This document shows, piece by piece, positions 8,252 to 19,600 of a stretch of DNA of 64,000 nucleotides. The translations under genes were made by a program, and so were the position numbers. Origin of the DNA: Lewinellaceae bacterium (GTDB lineage: Bacteria > Bacteroidota > Bacteroidia > Chitinophagales > Saprospiraceae); assembly GCA_020636005.1 (NCBI GenBank), contig JACJYR010000003.1, forward strand, positions 310,001 through 374,000, given 5' to 3'. How positions within the stretch are numbered: the first letter of the stretch is position 1; each line of letters opens with the position of its first letter. A model generated the notes under the pieces. It worked only from the letters and a program-made list of their open reading frames with translations, had not been told where the DNA came from and made no database searches.

Positions 8252-8911
8252 CTATTCTATGCCCAATAGTTCCACCTCGAAGATGAGGGTGGCATAAGGC
8301 CCTATCTGGCCGCCGGCCCCACGCTCCCCATAGGCAAGATCGGATGGGATAAAGAGCTTCCACTTGCTGCCCACCTTCATCAATTGCAAAGCTTCCACCC
8401 AACCTTTGATGACACCGGTTACCGGGAAAGTGGCCGGTTCGCCACGCTGGATGGAACTGTCAAATACCGTCCCGTTGATTAGGGTACCTTCATAATGGAC
8501 GGTTACTTTGTCGCTGGCTGTCGGTATGGGGCCGGTCCCATCTTTCAGTACCTCGTATTGAAGGCCGCTGGGCAGGGTGATGACCCCTTTGCGGTCTGCG
8601 TTTTTTGTTAAAAAAGCTTTGCCCTCGGCTTCATTTTTTTGCTTTTGCATTTCTTTTTGCTGGTTGAGGTGGTCTTTGACCATTTGGTTGGCCGTTTTGA
8701 TATCCAGCATTTCCTGTTTGCCATTGACCACATCTGAAATTGCCTGGCCTACTTTATCCGAGTTGATATCGGTCAGTCCTTGTTGTTTTATGTTTTGCCC
8801 CCACAGTATGCCTATGGCATAGCTCAAAGAGTCTTTATAAGTTTTAAGTTCTTGTGCTTGTGCCCATATAAACACAAACATCAAGGGTAACATCATCACT
8901 GTTTTTTTCAT
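8252..8911 (-). CDS. FKBP-type peptidyl-prolyl isomerase, FkpA/Mip-like
   Basis: A 219-residue exported isomerase. The start at 8911 gives a standard signal peptide (MKKTVMMLPLMFVFIWAQA followed by QEL); an upstream in-frame ATG at 8971 would add 20 non-signal residues. Residues 22-105 are the alpha-helical FKBP_N dimerisation domain, with the usual start KDSLSYAIGILWGQNI and a charged helix ending KNEAEGKAFL. Residues about 115-219 are the catalytic domain: VTVHYEGTLINGTVFDSS, VIKGWVEALQLM and LAYGERGAGG. It probably acts in the periplasm as a dimeric chaperone-isomerase. A TACATTTG promoter element lies about 30 bases upstream. Confidence 0.93.
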   Translation of the reverse strand: MKKTVMMLPLMFVFIWAQAQELKTYKDSLSYAIGILWGQNIKQQGLTDINSDKVGQAISDVVNGKQEMLDIKTANQMVKDHLNQQKEMQKQKNEAEGKAFLTKNADRKGVITLPSGLQYEVLKDGTGPIPTASDKVTVHYEGTLINGTVFDSSIQRGEPATFPVTGVIKGWVEALQLMKVGSKWKLFIPSDLAYGERGAGGQIGPYATLIFEVELLGIE

Positions 8912-8942
8912 TGTTGAAAATTTATTTAGGTTAAAATTTTTG

Positions 8943-8950
8943 CAAATGTA
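8943..8950 (-). promoter_or_regulatory. Candidate -7 promoter element for the FKBP gene at 8252-8911
   Basis: Minus strand TACATTTG followed by CAAA matches TAnnTTTG and lies 32 bases upstream of the chosen ATG, giving a leader of about 25 bases. This also supports the shorter start. No -33 partner is obvious. Confidence 0.5.
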
Positions 8951-9048
8951 GCAAAGAGTAGGGTTTGGCATTAGTTAGGATGGGAGGCGAATATCAAGAC
9001 TTTGCAAGGGGAGAAAATCCACATATTTCAAACAGCAGGGGGCAAAGT

Positions 9049-9570
9049 TTATAAAATGCGGAACGAATCAAAAAACCGGTCCCCGGCAGCATTGATATTT
9101 TTTTCCTGGTAGGAAATGGTTTGAACAGTATAAAACCGGTTGCCGGCAAGGTAAGCTTTTGTCTTGATGACGGCCTTTCCATCCAGGTAGTCAATGCGCC
9201 AGTATTTGCCGGGGTAATTTTCCAATTGGATATCGGTCGAATAGAGGACTTTGCCTTTAACGCTGTGGGCTGCTTCCTCCATGGTGGATTGGAAAAATTC
9301 TTCGGCCAATCCGGTGGAGTCTGCGAAAATTATGCCTTCCGGGTAATCGCAGTAGCTGACCATGTAAAACAGGTTGTCGGCATCTTGCTCAGTGCTTTGG
9401 TAAAAAAAGGTGTGGTAGCCTATTTTTCCCACCGCTGTTGATATGCTGTCCACTTTTTCCGTCAAATCTCCCGGTACGATGATACGGAAACGTCCTTCTA
9501 CGTTTGTGAATTCCAGGAAACCGGATAACACATACAGGGTTGGCAACAAAAGAAGACCTATCGTTTTCAT
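9049..9570 (-). CDS. Exported protein of unknown function
   Basis: A 173-residue protein with a short hydrophobic N-terminus (MKTIGLLLLPTLYVLSGF) that probably acts as a signal peptide. The rest alternates beta-like and polar stretches: EGRFRIIVPGDLTEK, YHTFFYQSTEQDADNLFYMVSYCDYPE and YWRIDYLDGKAVIKTKAYLAGNRFY, the last followed by VQTISYQEK. The pattern (exposure of a folded single domain to oxidants or membranes, PsbP-like layout) is only suggestive and I do not assign a function. It lies 106 bases upstream of nothing on its strand except the giant protein gene's 3' end. Confidence 0.6.
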   Translation of the reverse strand: MKTIGLLLLPTLYVLSGFLEFTNVEGRFRIIVPGDLTEKVDSISTAVGKIGYHTFFYQSTEQDADNLFYMVSYCDYPEGIIFADSTGLAEEFFQSTMEEAAHSVKGKVLYSTDIQLENYPGKYWRIDYLDGKAVIKTKAYLAGNRFYTVQTISYQEKNINAAGDRFFDSFRIL

Positions 9571-9676
9571 GTACTAATTTTTAGGCCTAATAGAGTGTGT
9601 TTTGCAGCAGAAAGTTGTACGAAATGAAAGGAGGCAGTTTTCGTAGCTGGAAAAAATCTGGTTCCCCTAAGGGAAA

Positions 9677-12600
9677 CTAATTGTTCAGCAAGACTAATTT
9701 TTCGGTAAACAGCCTCTGTCCATACATCGAACCTACAATAAAATATAATCCGGATGGTTGGCCGGTCAGGTCAAATGAAATTTTCTCCTGAACGGCATTG
9801 TTTCGCTTATCGCCTGCAACTATGCTTCCAAGGGCGTTGTACACGCTCATTTCCAAATCAACAGGATTGGAAGCTTCTATCAAAAGGACTGTTTTCCCTG
9901 ATGTCGGGTTGGGATAAACGGAGTACCTGATATTCCGGTTAATTGTGCTGGTGGAAGAAACGTTGTCAACAAAAACATAGGCAACCGTTTCACAAAAAGA
10001 AGCATCCGTGGCAGTGACGGCATACCAGCCCGACTGCAATTCCGTGGCTGTTTGCCCAGCCTGGCCATCTGACCAAACGTAGGAATAGGGTGGGGTGCCG
10101 CCTTCTGCGGAGGCAGCGGCCGTGCCGTTGTTCTGGCCTGGATTGGCCGGGGTGCTGCTGGCCAATACGAACAGGGAATCAGGTTGGTCGATAACCAGGA
10201 CGGTGTCGTATGCGCAGGCATTTGAGTCGAAAACAGTTAATTGATAGGTGCCTGCTGCCACATTCAAAAGGTCTTCGTCCACAAAGATTTCGTTGTTGCT
10301 CGAAATCCAGTTGTAAGCATAGGGGAAAGTGCCGCCGTGCATGGTGATTTCGATAGCACCCGTTTCAAAACCAAAGCAATCCACATCTTCCACCGTGGAT
10401 GTTTGCAGTGACAATGGAGAACCTGGGCCATCTACCGTGTAGAAAATAGATTGAATCGCACAGGTGTTGGCATCCGTCACTGTTACGGCATATTGGCCGG
10501 GCGGCAACCCCGACAAGTCTTCCGTTGTATCGTCGTTGCTCCAATGATAGGTGTAAGGCGTCACCCCGCCGGTTACCGTCAAATCAATCTTCCCGTTGTG
10601 GTAGCCAAAACAGCTTTCGTGGGTCAATTGAGGGGGCGGATTTAACAGGCTCAAACCCTCGTCAGGCTCCGTAATTGTCACATTGATAGTTTGGTAACAG
10701 CTATCGGAATCGTACACACGCACCGTGTATGTGCCTGCCCCGAGGTTTTGGATGTCCTCCTGGTTACTGATAAAATTGCTGTTGCTATCCGTCCAGGCAA
10801 TATCAAATGGTGGCTGCCCGCCGGTGATGTTCAAATCAATCGCCCCATCTTGGTTACCCTTGCATTTGACATGCTGCAATTGCGCATTTGGCACAGCCAA
10901 TTGCATCAAAGGGTTGGACGTTACCTCCGCCCATTCCGAAACTGCGACGCAACCAGCATTGTCGGTGATAGTCACATTATACGTGCCAGCACCCAGATTG
11001 GTATTGATCAAAGTATCTTCAATGGAAAATCCGGTTACACCATTGCTCCAGATGTAGTTGAAAGGGGCCAGCCCACCTTCGATCTGGATGGCCAGTTCCC
11101 CGGTTTCCTGCCCCGGGCAGGAAACATTGTGCACATCGTCCAGCATGTTGAGGGAGATGGGCGAAAACGACTCGAACACTTTAACTGACATCAACTCCTG
11201 GGTGCAGCCTGCAGCATCGGTCACGGTGACATGGTAGTCACCAGGCTGGGCACCGTCGAGGCAGGAAGTCGTGTCGCCTGTACTCCAGAAAAATTGGTAG
11301 GGAAGGGTGCCCCCTGTAGCATCTGCACAAACAGTAGTCATTTGCGACTGTTCGCATCCTCCCGGCAGGACGATGTTCGAGAAAGGGATTAAGGTGTCGG
11401 GTTCCGCAATTTGCAAAGGGTCGCTCACGACGACACAATTGTTGGCATCGGTAAGTGTCAACGTATAAGAGCCTTCCGTAAGGCCCGACAAATCTTCGGT
11501 TTTTGCTCCATTAGACCAAGAAATGTTGTAGGGCAGGACACCGCCAGACAAGGTCACATCAATCGCCCCGTCCATATTGCCAAAACAAGCGATACCTTCT
11601 ACGTTTTCCACTTTTATGGCTAATTGGGATGGTTCTTCCAGGGTAATAATGTCAACGTCCAAACGGCAATCGTTGGCGGCAGTGATAGTGGCGGCATAGT
11701 TGCCGGCGAACAGGTTGGAGATGCAGTCGCCGTGGGTACCGTTGCTCCAGGCAATATCGAAAGGGCCGAGGCCACTGGTGGTGTCGCCAACCACCATGCA
11801 AATTTGTCCGTTGGGCATTCCAAAGCAGGATGGGTGAATCGTATCCAGATCAAGAATAACAATAGGTTGCTGGGTGACCAAAAGGAAACAAGTATCGAAA
11901 ATGCAACCATTGCCATCAATGATAGTGGTGCAATATTCACCTTCTCCGAGGCCATAAAGGCAGCACTGTGATTCGTCGGTGTTCCAGAAAAACTCATAGG
12001 GTGCCTCGCCGCCACCGTTTACGGTCACCTCTATAAACCCACTGTCAACCCCTTCGCAGGGTGGGTGGCCAATAGAAGCCGAAATGTCAAGATTTTTTGG
12101 GCCGGTGAGGCATACGGAGTCTGAAACAAAAGTACATCCCAGTTGGTCTGTAATCGTAACCACATAACACCCTTGCCCGATGTTGGTAGGGTTTTGTGAG
12201 TTGCTCACACCCCAGTTGAAGCTAAACCCTCCGTTCCCGCCTGTAGTAGAAGTAGCGATGCTGCCATCGTTTACGCCGTTGCAGGTTGGATGGGTCACTG
12301 CATCCACCTGAAAGCTGATGGGGGGCGGCTCGCCCAGGTTGATGGTTTGGGCAGCCATGCAACCCTTGCTGTCGGTCACACTGACAGTATATGCACCAGC
12401 GGCCAGGTTGGCGATAATACTGCCGGTACCACCAGTGCTCCAGGCCGTCGTGTAGGGAGCATTGCCGCCAGCAACCTGTATTGCAATTTCGCCATTTTGA
12501 AAATTAAAGCACTGGGGAAGGGTGGGTGTGGGATTGATGGAAATGGGTGGAGGATCTTTTACAATAATATCCTGAAGCACCAACTGGCACCCCATAGCAT

Positions 12601-15600
12601 CTGTCACAGTGACGGAATAGGGGCCTGCTGAAAGGTTAGCAATCGTTTTGACCAATTGGCCATTACTCCAATTGAACTGGTAGGGCGGTGTGCCGCCGAA
12701 AACATTCAGGGTGATTTTCCCGTCATGTTTGCCCAAACAACTCTCGTCCTGGATGGCGGGGAAAACCTTAAGGTGTTCAGGTTCCGGCACAGTGATAGGC
12801 AGCACAATCGGGCAGTTCCCCTCTGTAACGGTTACTGTGTAAGTACCCGCACTCAAACCACATAAGAGTGCTGTGGTAGCCCCCGTACTCCAAAGGATAC
12901 TCGGCGAATTGCCTATCACTTCCAGCTCTATGCAACCGTTATTCCCGCCAGCGCAACTAACGGGTGTAACCCTTTTCACCTCAACTACCGCAGAGGGGCC
13001 GTTGACCACCACCAAGGGCAGGTTGTAGCTGCATCCCTCCATCGAACCATCGGTAATGGTAAATGAGTAGGTTCCCTGCATAAGATTGTTAACTGTGAGC
13101 GGGCCAGGCTGGTTGGCGATGAGATTGTCGTCCCATTCATACGTGAATGGCGGGGTGCCGTTTAGGGGGCTTATCGTGATGGAACCATTGTCCCCATTGC
13201 AGGTAGTAACCGCCTGAATGGATGTTTGCACGGAATCAATCGTAGTAATGGTTTTTACTAAAATGGTGTCAGCGCTGGAGCAGCCGTTGCTGCCGGTAAT
13301 GGTGACTGAATACAAATCAGTTGCGCCTTTGATAGCATTGCTGTTGGTATTTAAGAATGAATCATTCGACTCTTTGTTCCATTCGTAGGTGATGGACTCC
13401 CCATTGCCTATGTCAATTGCTGTCAAGGCCTGGGAGGAGCCAAAGCACAGGGTCGTATCACCTTCAATGAATGCCACCGGACTGGGTTTTATCTTAAAAT
13501 TGACGCTGGCAATGTCACGGCATCCGCCATTTGAAGTTGACACAATGTAATAGGGTGTGTTTGCCTGGGGGGTAATGATATTTGCGATTTGGTTGGAGGC
13601 TGCGGGCGGCAGGCTGCTGTGGAAGGTAATCTGTCCGTTTGCCCCATTGATGTCCACAATGTCCAGGGTGTTCAGGTCGAACGTTTTGCCCGCACAGATT
13701 TCCTGAGTATCAATGGCGGTGAGCGCCGGTTGGGGCAGGATGGTAATGGTTGCCTTGGTACGGTTTGCAGACACGCAGGAATCGTACGTAATTTCCTCGG
13801 CAAAAAATACAAGGTTAAGCGGGTTGTCGGAGTTGTTGACCGGAAAATCAGGAGGGGAGTAACTGTCACCTTCATCGAGGAGGTTGCCTCCTGTTTCAGC
13901 ATCATACCAATAAATGGTTCCCCCAAAATAGGGCATTGCCACCAACTCCCCGATAGCCCCACTGCACACGGTATCGTTCAGGATTTCCAACGGGGGAAGG
14001 ATGAATTCGTCGTCCATACCATTACAGTTGGCATCTTCGTTGTCGCAGGGCGTTTCCGCTGCGCCCGGGTTGATCCATGGGGCGGAATCATTGCAGTCAC
14101 CGCCGTTTAACACAAAGCCCGGCAAAGTGATGGGCGAGCAGGACGCCACAAAAACATCGGGTGTTCCATAGCCGTCCATGTCTTCATCCAGAAAATAAAC
14201 AAATCCTGGGAAACCCAGATCCAGGGAACCATAAAAGGTAATATTGTCAATGGCGATGTCGCCGTACGGTCCGTTTCCTCCTTCCCCTACAAAGCGGAAC
14301 TGCACTGTTTGGCCTTCGTAGGCATCCAGTTCTATGAATTGGATCAGCCATTTGTCCCCCTGGTTTTCTTTTTTGTTCCAGAGGGTGGTCCAGGTCATTC
14401 CCCCGTTGTTGGTTATTTCCAGGCTAAGATTTTGGACCTGGCTGCCATACATGAAGTAGTTAAAAGATAAATCGAAACAAGCCGGATTGGCGTGTACCTC
14501 GATACAGTTGGAAACCAGCGAGGCCTTCTTGCTGAAATAGCAGGAAGGGGACGATTCGATATAGGCATATTTTCCCCCTCCGGGAACATCATCATTAGGC
14601 CCGGTGGCCGGTGTGCCAGTCGGGCCGGCATGGACAATCCAGTCGAAGTTGTCAGTGGTAGCATTGGTCCAAACACCATTGATCAGGCAAGGATCCGGGC
14701 AATAGACGGAGCAAAGGGACTGGTCATTGAACGTTTCCTGCAAGGTGGCAGGGGCCAGCGTGCAAAAGGTGGAAACTGAAAAAACGCAGGAATTGGCCGA
14801 AAAAACACCGCCGCCGCAGTATTCCCGGATATAAATATCGTAATCGGTGGAGGTCGTCAGATTTTCAAGCGTGATGGGCGGGCAACCGGTGTAAACGACA
14901 AAACCCTGGCCAGCGAAAGAATCAATGCCAGGCGTAAACCCGGGCGGGCCGTATTCAATGATAGTTTGCGCACAATTTCCGCCTTCTGCCCAGTCCAGCG
15001 TTGCGGTAACGGAGTCAATCGCCAGGAGCGATAGATCGCTGGGTATGTTGCAGATTAAAGTATCGAAGACGAGTTCGACAAATTCAAGGGTGCCATAATT
15101 TTGGGAACCGTCGTCGCAAACCTGCAATGTCCAAAGCCCATTTGCGGCAGTGCCATCGTTGAAATCGCTGAAGTTTCCTTCTGGCAGGTATTGGCCAGTG
15201 AAAGGGGGATGCCCCTGCTTGATGTTAGGGGTATTGCAGGCTTCGGCGAGCGAATTAGCGATAAAGGCCGTAAACTCATCGCAAAGCCCGTTGAAGGGGT
15301 TTCCATAGTTATCATCACCGGTTCCGTTATCAGTAGAGATTTCAACTACTTTCCCCGATGGGGAAGCCAGGTGGATGTCGAGGTCGGCATCCCAGTCGTG
15401 CCTTATGATGAGCCGTACTTCCCGGAGGTAAACATTTTGGCCCAACAGGGCACCTGGTGCGTTGAGTACCTGGATTTGAAACTGGTGGTTGCTGTTGCAA
15501 CTGTTGTCGTTGATGGGCAGCCCCAACTGGCAGCCAGAGGGGTTTGGCAAGATAGGCGGTACTTGATCAACTACCGAAGCCAGTGACTGGCTTTCCATTG

Positions 15601-15649
15601 ATAAATAAGCGAATAGTAGGAGGCTAATTCGGATAAAGAATTGCTGCAT
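9677..15649 (-). CDS. Giant secreted SprB-repeat protein with P-domain, MopE motif and type A T9SS sorting signal
   Basis: A 1990-residue exported protein. After the signal peptide (1-25), residues about 45-200 form a proprotein-convertase P-domain (HDWDADLDIHLASPSG). About 205-295 is fibronectin-III-like, about 300-475 a MAM-like domain (DDVPGGGKYAYIESS), and 487-548 a MopE-type Ca/metal motif (DEDMDGYGTP, GGDCNDSAPWINPGA). Ig-like gliding-type domains reach about 800. From about 815 to 1890 come 14 SprB-like repeats of about 75-85 residues, each with a Cys, a short NG-x-I stretch, GG-x-x-PY and a W-S-N/T-G. Residues 1901-1990 are a type A sorting domain (YSVYPNPTSGKTVLLIEAS). It is likely displayed on the cell surface by the type IX system and serves adhesion or gliding. 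It is divergent from the second giant gene. Confidence 0.9.
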   Translation of the reverse strand: MQQFFIRISLLLFAYLSMESQSLASVVDQVPPILPNPSGCQLGLPINDNSCNSNHQFQIQVLNAPGALLGQNVYLREVRLIIRHDWDADLDIHLASPSGKVVEISTDNGTGDDNYGNPFNGLCDEFTAFIANSLAEACNTPNIKQGHPPFTGQYLPEGNFSDFNDGTAANGLWTLQVCDDGSQNYGTLEFVELVFDTLICNIPSDLSLLAIDSVTATLDWAEGGNCAQTIIEYGPPGFTPGIDSFAGQGFVVYTGCPPITLENLTTSTDYDIYIREYCGGGVFSANSCVFSVSTFCTLAPATLQETFNDQSLCSVYCPDPCLINGVWTNATTDNFDWIVHAGPTGTPATGPNDDVPGGGKYAYIESSPSCYFSKKASLVSNCIEVHANPACFDLSFNYFMYGSQVQNLSLEITNNGGMTWTTLWNKKENQGDKWLIQFIELDAYEGQTVQFRFVGEGGNGPYGDIAIDNITFYGSLDLGFPGFVYFLDEDMDGYGTPDVFVASCSPITLPGFVLNGGDCNDSAPWINPGAAETPCDNEDANCNGMDDEFILPPLEILNDTVCSGAIGELVAMPYFGGTIYWYDAETGGNLLDEGDSYSPPDFPVNNSDNPLNLVFFAEEITYDSCVSANRTKATITILPQPALTAIDTQEICAGKTFDLNTLDIVDINGANGQITFHSSLPPAASNQIANIITPQANTPYYIVSTSNGGCRDIASVNFKIKPSPVAFIEGDTTLCFGSSQALTAIDIGNGESITYEWNKESNDSFLNTNSNAIKGATDLYSVTITGSNGCSSADTILVKTITTIDSVQTSIQAVTTCNGDNGSITISPLNGTPPFTYEWDDNLIANQPGPLTVNNLMQGTYSFTITDGSMEGCSYNLPLVVVNGPSAVVEVKRVTPVSCAGGNNGCIELEVIGNSPSILWSTGATTALLCGLSAGTYTVTVTEGNCPIVLPITVPEPEHLKVFPAIQDESCLGKHDGKITLNVFGGTPPYQFNWSNGQLVKTIANLSAGPYSVTVTDAMGCQLVLQDIIVKDPPPISINPTPTLPQCFNFQNGEIAIQVAGGNAPYTTAWSTGGTGSIIANLAAGAYTVSVTDSKGCMAAQTINLGEPPPISFQVDAVTHPTCNGVNDGSIATSTTGGNGGFSFNWGVSNSQNPTNIGQGCYVVTITDQLGCTFVSDSVCLTGPKNLDISASIGHPPCEGVDSGFIEVTVNGGGEAPYEFFWNTDESQCCLYGLGEGEYCTTIIDGNGCIFDTCFLLVTQQPIVILDLDTIHPSCFGMPNGQICMVVGDTTSGLGPFDIAWSNGTHGDCISNLFAGNYAATITAANDCRLDVDIITLEEPSQLAIKVENVEGIACFGNMDGAIDVTLSGGVLPYNISWSNGAKTEDLSGLTEGSYTLTLTDANNCVVVSDPLQIAEPDTLIPFSNIVLPGGCEQSQMTTVCADATGGTLPYQFFWSTGDTTSCLDGAQPGDYHVTVTDAAGCTQELMSVKVFESFSPISLNMLDDVHNVSCPGQETGELAIQIEGGLAPFNYIWSNGVTGFSIEDTLINTNLGAGTYNVTITDNAGCVAVSEWAEVTSNPLMQLAVPNAQLQHVKCKGNQDGAIDLNITGGQPPFDIAWTDSNSNFISNQEDIQNLGAGTYTVRVYDSDSCYQTINVTITEPDEGLSLLNPPPQLTHESCFGYHNGKIDLTVTGGVTPYTYHWSNDDTTEDLSGLPPGQYAVTVTDANTCAIQSIFYTVDGPGSPLSLQTSTVEDVDCFGFETGAIEITMHGGTFPYAYNWISSNNEIFVDEDLLNVAAGTYQLTVFDSNACAYDTVLVIDQPDSLFVLASSTPANPGQNNGTAAASAEGGTPPYSYVWSDGQAGQTATELQSGWYAVTATDASFCETVAYVFVDNVSSTSTINRNIRYSVYPNPTSGKTVLLIEASNPVDLEMSVYNALGSIVAGDKRNNAVQEKISFDLTGQPSGLYFIVGSMYGQRLFTEKLVLLNN

Positions 15650-16631
15650 ACTGGCTGTTCCGAAAAGTGTTTTGGTTGTGAATTTTCAGGCCGTGACTAA
15701 AACAGTGATTATTGAGAAATTAGAAAATAAGAAAGTAAACCATTGATAATCAATCTTCTCATTTGCAAATTTACCAATAAAACTTATCAAATAGTGGGTT
15801 TAAGGCTTGGTGTATCTAAAAGTATGTGTTCAAACAAACCCGGTAAGGAGGATGACAATGTCGCCGGTGTGACTACTCTTTTTTGCGCATTGGCGCAATC
15901 TATTGAATGGGCAGGGATCATAATTCACGGCAGGGGCAAAAATAATCAAATTTGGATAGGAGGCTGCCTACCTCGTTCCAGGTATTTGGACAAGACTGGA
16001 CATTTTGGCGCTTAGGGGCTGATTTTCAATGGATTGAAAAAAAGTAAATCGTTGCTGAATTAGCCTATGATTGGGCCGTTTTGGAACGATACCCGTTAAT
16101 GAGTGGCCCTATTTTAGAAAGATAGTCTTGCTGCCAGCGCAAGTTTAAAAGAGAACCAGCGTTGGCGGATCAACACGCCGACAATTTTACCTGCCAAAGC
16201 CAAAAAGATTGCCTGGCAGGCAATTGATTAGATATTAAAAATAAATGCAAACTAAAATTTACCTGTTAATTGGTAGCCACGCATTTTAAAACAGGCAACG
16301 TTTTTGTCTAATGTGAAATCAAATTCCAGAAATTCAAATATTTTAAACCTGGAATGTTGACCATAGAAAAGTCTTAATTACCAGATTTTGAGAAAAAATT
16401 TTTCTAAGGGCTTCTGACCAGCATACTTTGAGAAAACTACTTTTCCTGTCCTTTTTCCTCCTTGTTCCTCCTCCTGCATCCTACACTAATTCTCAAGAAA
16501 AGAAATTTATTGATCCGTGAAAGGTGATCCGTGAACCCGGTCTGTCCATTTCAGGCTTCCGGGGGTGCTGGTCACGTTTCACGCCTTTTTCAACCGAGTA
16601 AAACTCCAATTCTTTAACTAAATCCAATCCC
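15650..16631. other. Non-coding region between two divergent giant genes
   Basis: About 980 bases without a convincing gene. It is A/T-rich and must hold both divergent promoters. A short direct repeat GATCCGTGA occurs at 16511-16519 and 16524-16532. A pyrimidine-rich stretch (16440-16480) precedes the plus-strand gene. An open frame of 90 codons at 15743-16015 has no recognisable features. I see no tRNA, hairpin with T-run, or transposase remnant. Confidence 0.6.
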
Positions 16632-19600
16632 ATGATGATTCCGGTCGTTACTACCCCGGCATTAAGGTCGTATGTCATTGCTTTGACGGTCGCCCTATGT
16701 GCATTCACTTTTTCTTCCAACGCCCAGCCTGCGCCTTTCATTACAGGCGACTCTGTGGTCTGTCCCAACGTTTCCCGCTTTTATGCCACTGATTTCCAGC
16801 AAGGCCATTCCTGGGCCTGGTCTGTTTCTCCCGGCGGTACGATTACCCAAAACCTGGGCAATTTTATCGAGGTAAAATGGGCCAACCAGCAGAACACCAC
16901 CCAATGGGTGCTGGTGGCTGAAACAGATCAACAGGGCAATATGGCCGAAGACACCTTGGTTGTTTTAATTAAATCAACGGTGCTCTCCTGCGAAAACAGT
17001 GTCAATGTTTCCCTGGATCAAAGCGGCCTGGCAGTCATCACCCCCAATGTGTTGCTGGATGGATACTACAATACCTATCAGGGATTTACGGTCACCATCA
17101 CCACGCAGGCTGGTGTATATTTGGGCAATACCATTGATTGCAGTCAAATCGGCAAAACCTTGATAGGAAAGGTCACTGTGGACTGTACTGGTAACTCCTG
17201 TTGGTCAAATTTGCATGTGGAGGACAAAAAAGCCCCATTGTTTAATTGTCCCGCTGATCCAATAGAGATACCCTGTAATACAGACCTTGACAATTACCCG
17301 CACCCGCCGGTAGCTGACAACTGTGATCCCAATCCCTTCATTGCGCTATCGGGTTTTCAAGTTGACAACACCGATGTCTGTAATGGCGTGACCATCACCC
17401 AAACCTGGACGGCCACGGATAATTTTGACAACCAGTCTTCCTGTGTGCAGGTTCTGCATATTTCTCCCGATTCTTCCCTTCACTTCCCGGAAGACCGGAT
17501 TTGGGAATGTACTCAATACACCTTATTTCCAAATATTACAGATCCAACTCCCTACGATGGGATACTCGCCACGACTGGCTCCGGTATTCCCGATGGTGCC
17601 ACCGGGCCTTATTGTCCTTTCAGCTACCTCCATATTGACGATACGCTCGCTGCCTGCGGAAATACCTTTAAAATCATCCGTACCTGGTCGGCATTGAACT
17701 GGTGTACCGGCCAAATCATCCTCACCGACAGCGATGGCAACGACAACGAGCAGATTATCAAGATTCTCGACGTCAAAAAGCCAACGATGACGGTGCCGCC
17801 CATTACCCTGAGCGCCAATATCACCGGTACGCTGGCCGTCAATTGTGCTTCCACCGGCCTTTTGCCTGCCCCGACTTTTGCTGACGATTGCAGCCAGGTG
17901 ACCATCCGCATTTTTACCCCCATCGGGGAAGCCATTTATGTAAACGGCGTGGATGGGAAACAAGGCGGCTATGTTCCCTCGCCGGGTTTGACCATTGGAA
18001 ACCATACCATTTTATACAAGGCCATTGACGATTGTGGAAATGTCAACGAAATCCCTGTCAATGCCGCTGTTGTTGACGATGTTATCCCCACCGTCATCTG
18101 TGATGAAATCACCGATGTGAACCTCGATATTCAAGGCTATGCCGACATTATGGCAACTACCTTCGACGACGGCAGCCACGACAATTGCTGCCTGGATAAA
18201 ATGTGGGCCAAACGCATGGGCGACCCCGATTCTTACTTCGGCCCCACTGTTTCTTTCAGTTGCGATGACGACGAGGTGATGGTGGTGCTGCGGGTATTTG
18301 ATTGCTTTGGCAATTACAATGAGTGTATGGTTACCGCGGTTGTCAATGATAAAATCGCACCGACCTGCATCGCACCGCCACAGAAAACAATAGCTTGTAC
18401 CAACTTGCCGCCCGACATCACCGATGCCTGGTTGCAAACACAAGGCATACCCAACTACTACGACAATTGTAACGCCGTGGTGACGGAACTGCCCCATGTC
18501 GAAAATATCAACGCCTGCGGGGAAGGGCATATCATCCGCCGTTTTGTGGCTGTGGACGATGCGGGCAACGTTTCCAACACCTGCGAACAGCACATTTATG
18601 TAACGCCAGTATCGGACTGGATCATCCATTTCCCGCCCAACTACCACGGCGAATGCGGTGACACCATCACGGCAGGCATGACCACCACCGAGAACTTTGG
18701 GTGCGACCTGCTGGCCGTTAGCCACAAGGACCAGTATTTCAGCGTGACGGGCGACACCGCCGCCTGCTACAAAATCGTGCGCACCTGGAGCGTTATCAAC
18801 TGGTGCTATTATGATCCCTATGCGCCGCCGGTGGTTGTCCTGACAGATGAATTTGGGGCCTGGATTGACGAAACTTCCTACAACAACTACGGCCACTACC
18901 AATACCAGCAGATCATCAAAGTTCACGATACGACCCCGCCAACACTTTCCTTCCCTTTTGATACGACCTTCTGTACACTAGATGCAGACTGCCAGTCGGG
19001 CGATGTGAGCTTGCCCATCCAGATTGATGGGGAGTGTTCCGATGATTTCGAAATCGTCTATCACCTTGATTTCAACAATGACCTGAGCTACGATGCTAAT
19101 GGCACCGGGTTTTACGAAGGGCCGGCTCCCATCGGCCATCACCGTATCGTGTATGTGGTAAAAGATGCTTGCTACAATGAGTCGGAGCTAACGGTGGAAT
19201 TCAGTGTAGTGGACTGTAAGAAACCCACGCCGGTCTGCATCAGCGGCCTGATCGTTGAAATCATGCAAACCGGGATGATTCAAATTTGCGCCAGTAGCTT
19301 CAACGATAAGAGCTTTGACAATTGCCCCGGGCCCCTGACCTTTTCCTTCTCCCAGGATGTCACCGATTCCTGCCGCATTTTCACCTGCGCCGATACTTAC
19401 CAAAACTTGCCCATAGAAATGTGGGTAACAGACGCAGCGGGCAACCAGGCTTTTTGCACCACGACCCTGCAGATTCAGGATAACATTTTCAGCTGCAATA
19501 TTGGTGTGCCCATTGTCGGGATGCTGATGACGGAGGCCCACGACGCCGTGCAGGATGCCAGTGTCCAGCTCAACAGCGTGGCCATCAACCCCTCTATGAT

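Noticed and set aside
15743..16015. Open frame of 90 codons in the giant-gene intergenic region
   Set aside because: No signal peptide, domain or promoter; composition is like the surrounding non-coding DNA.
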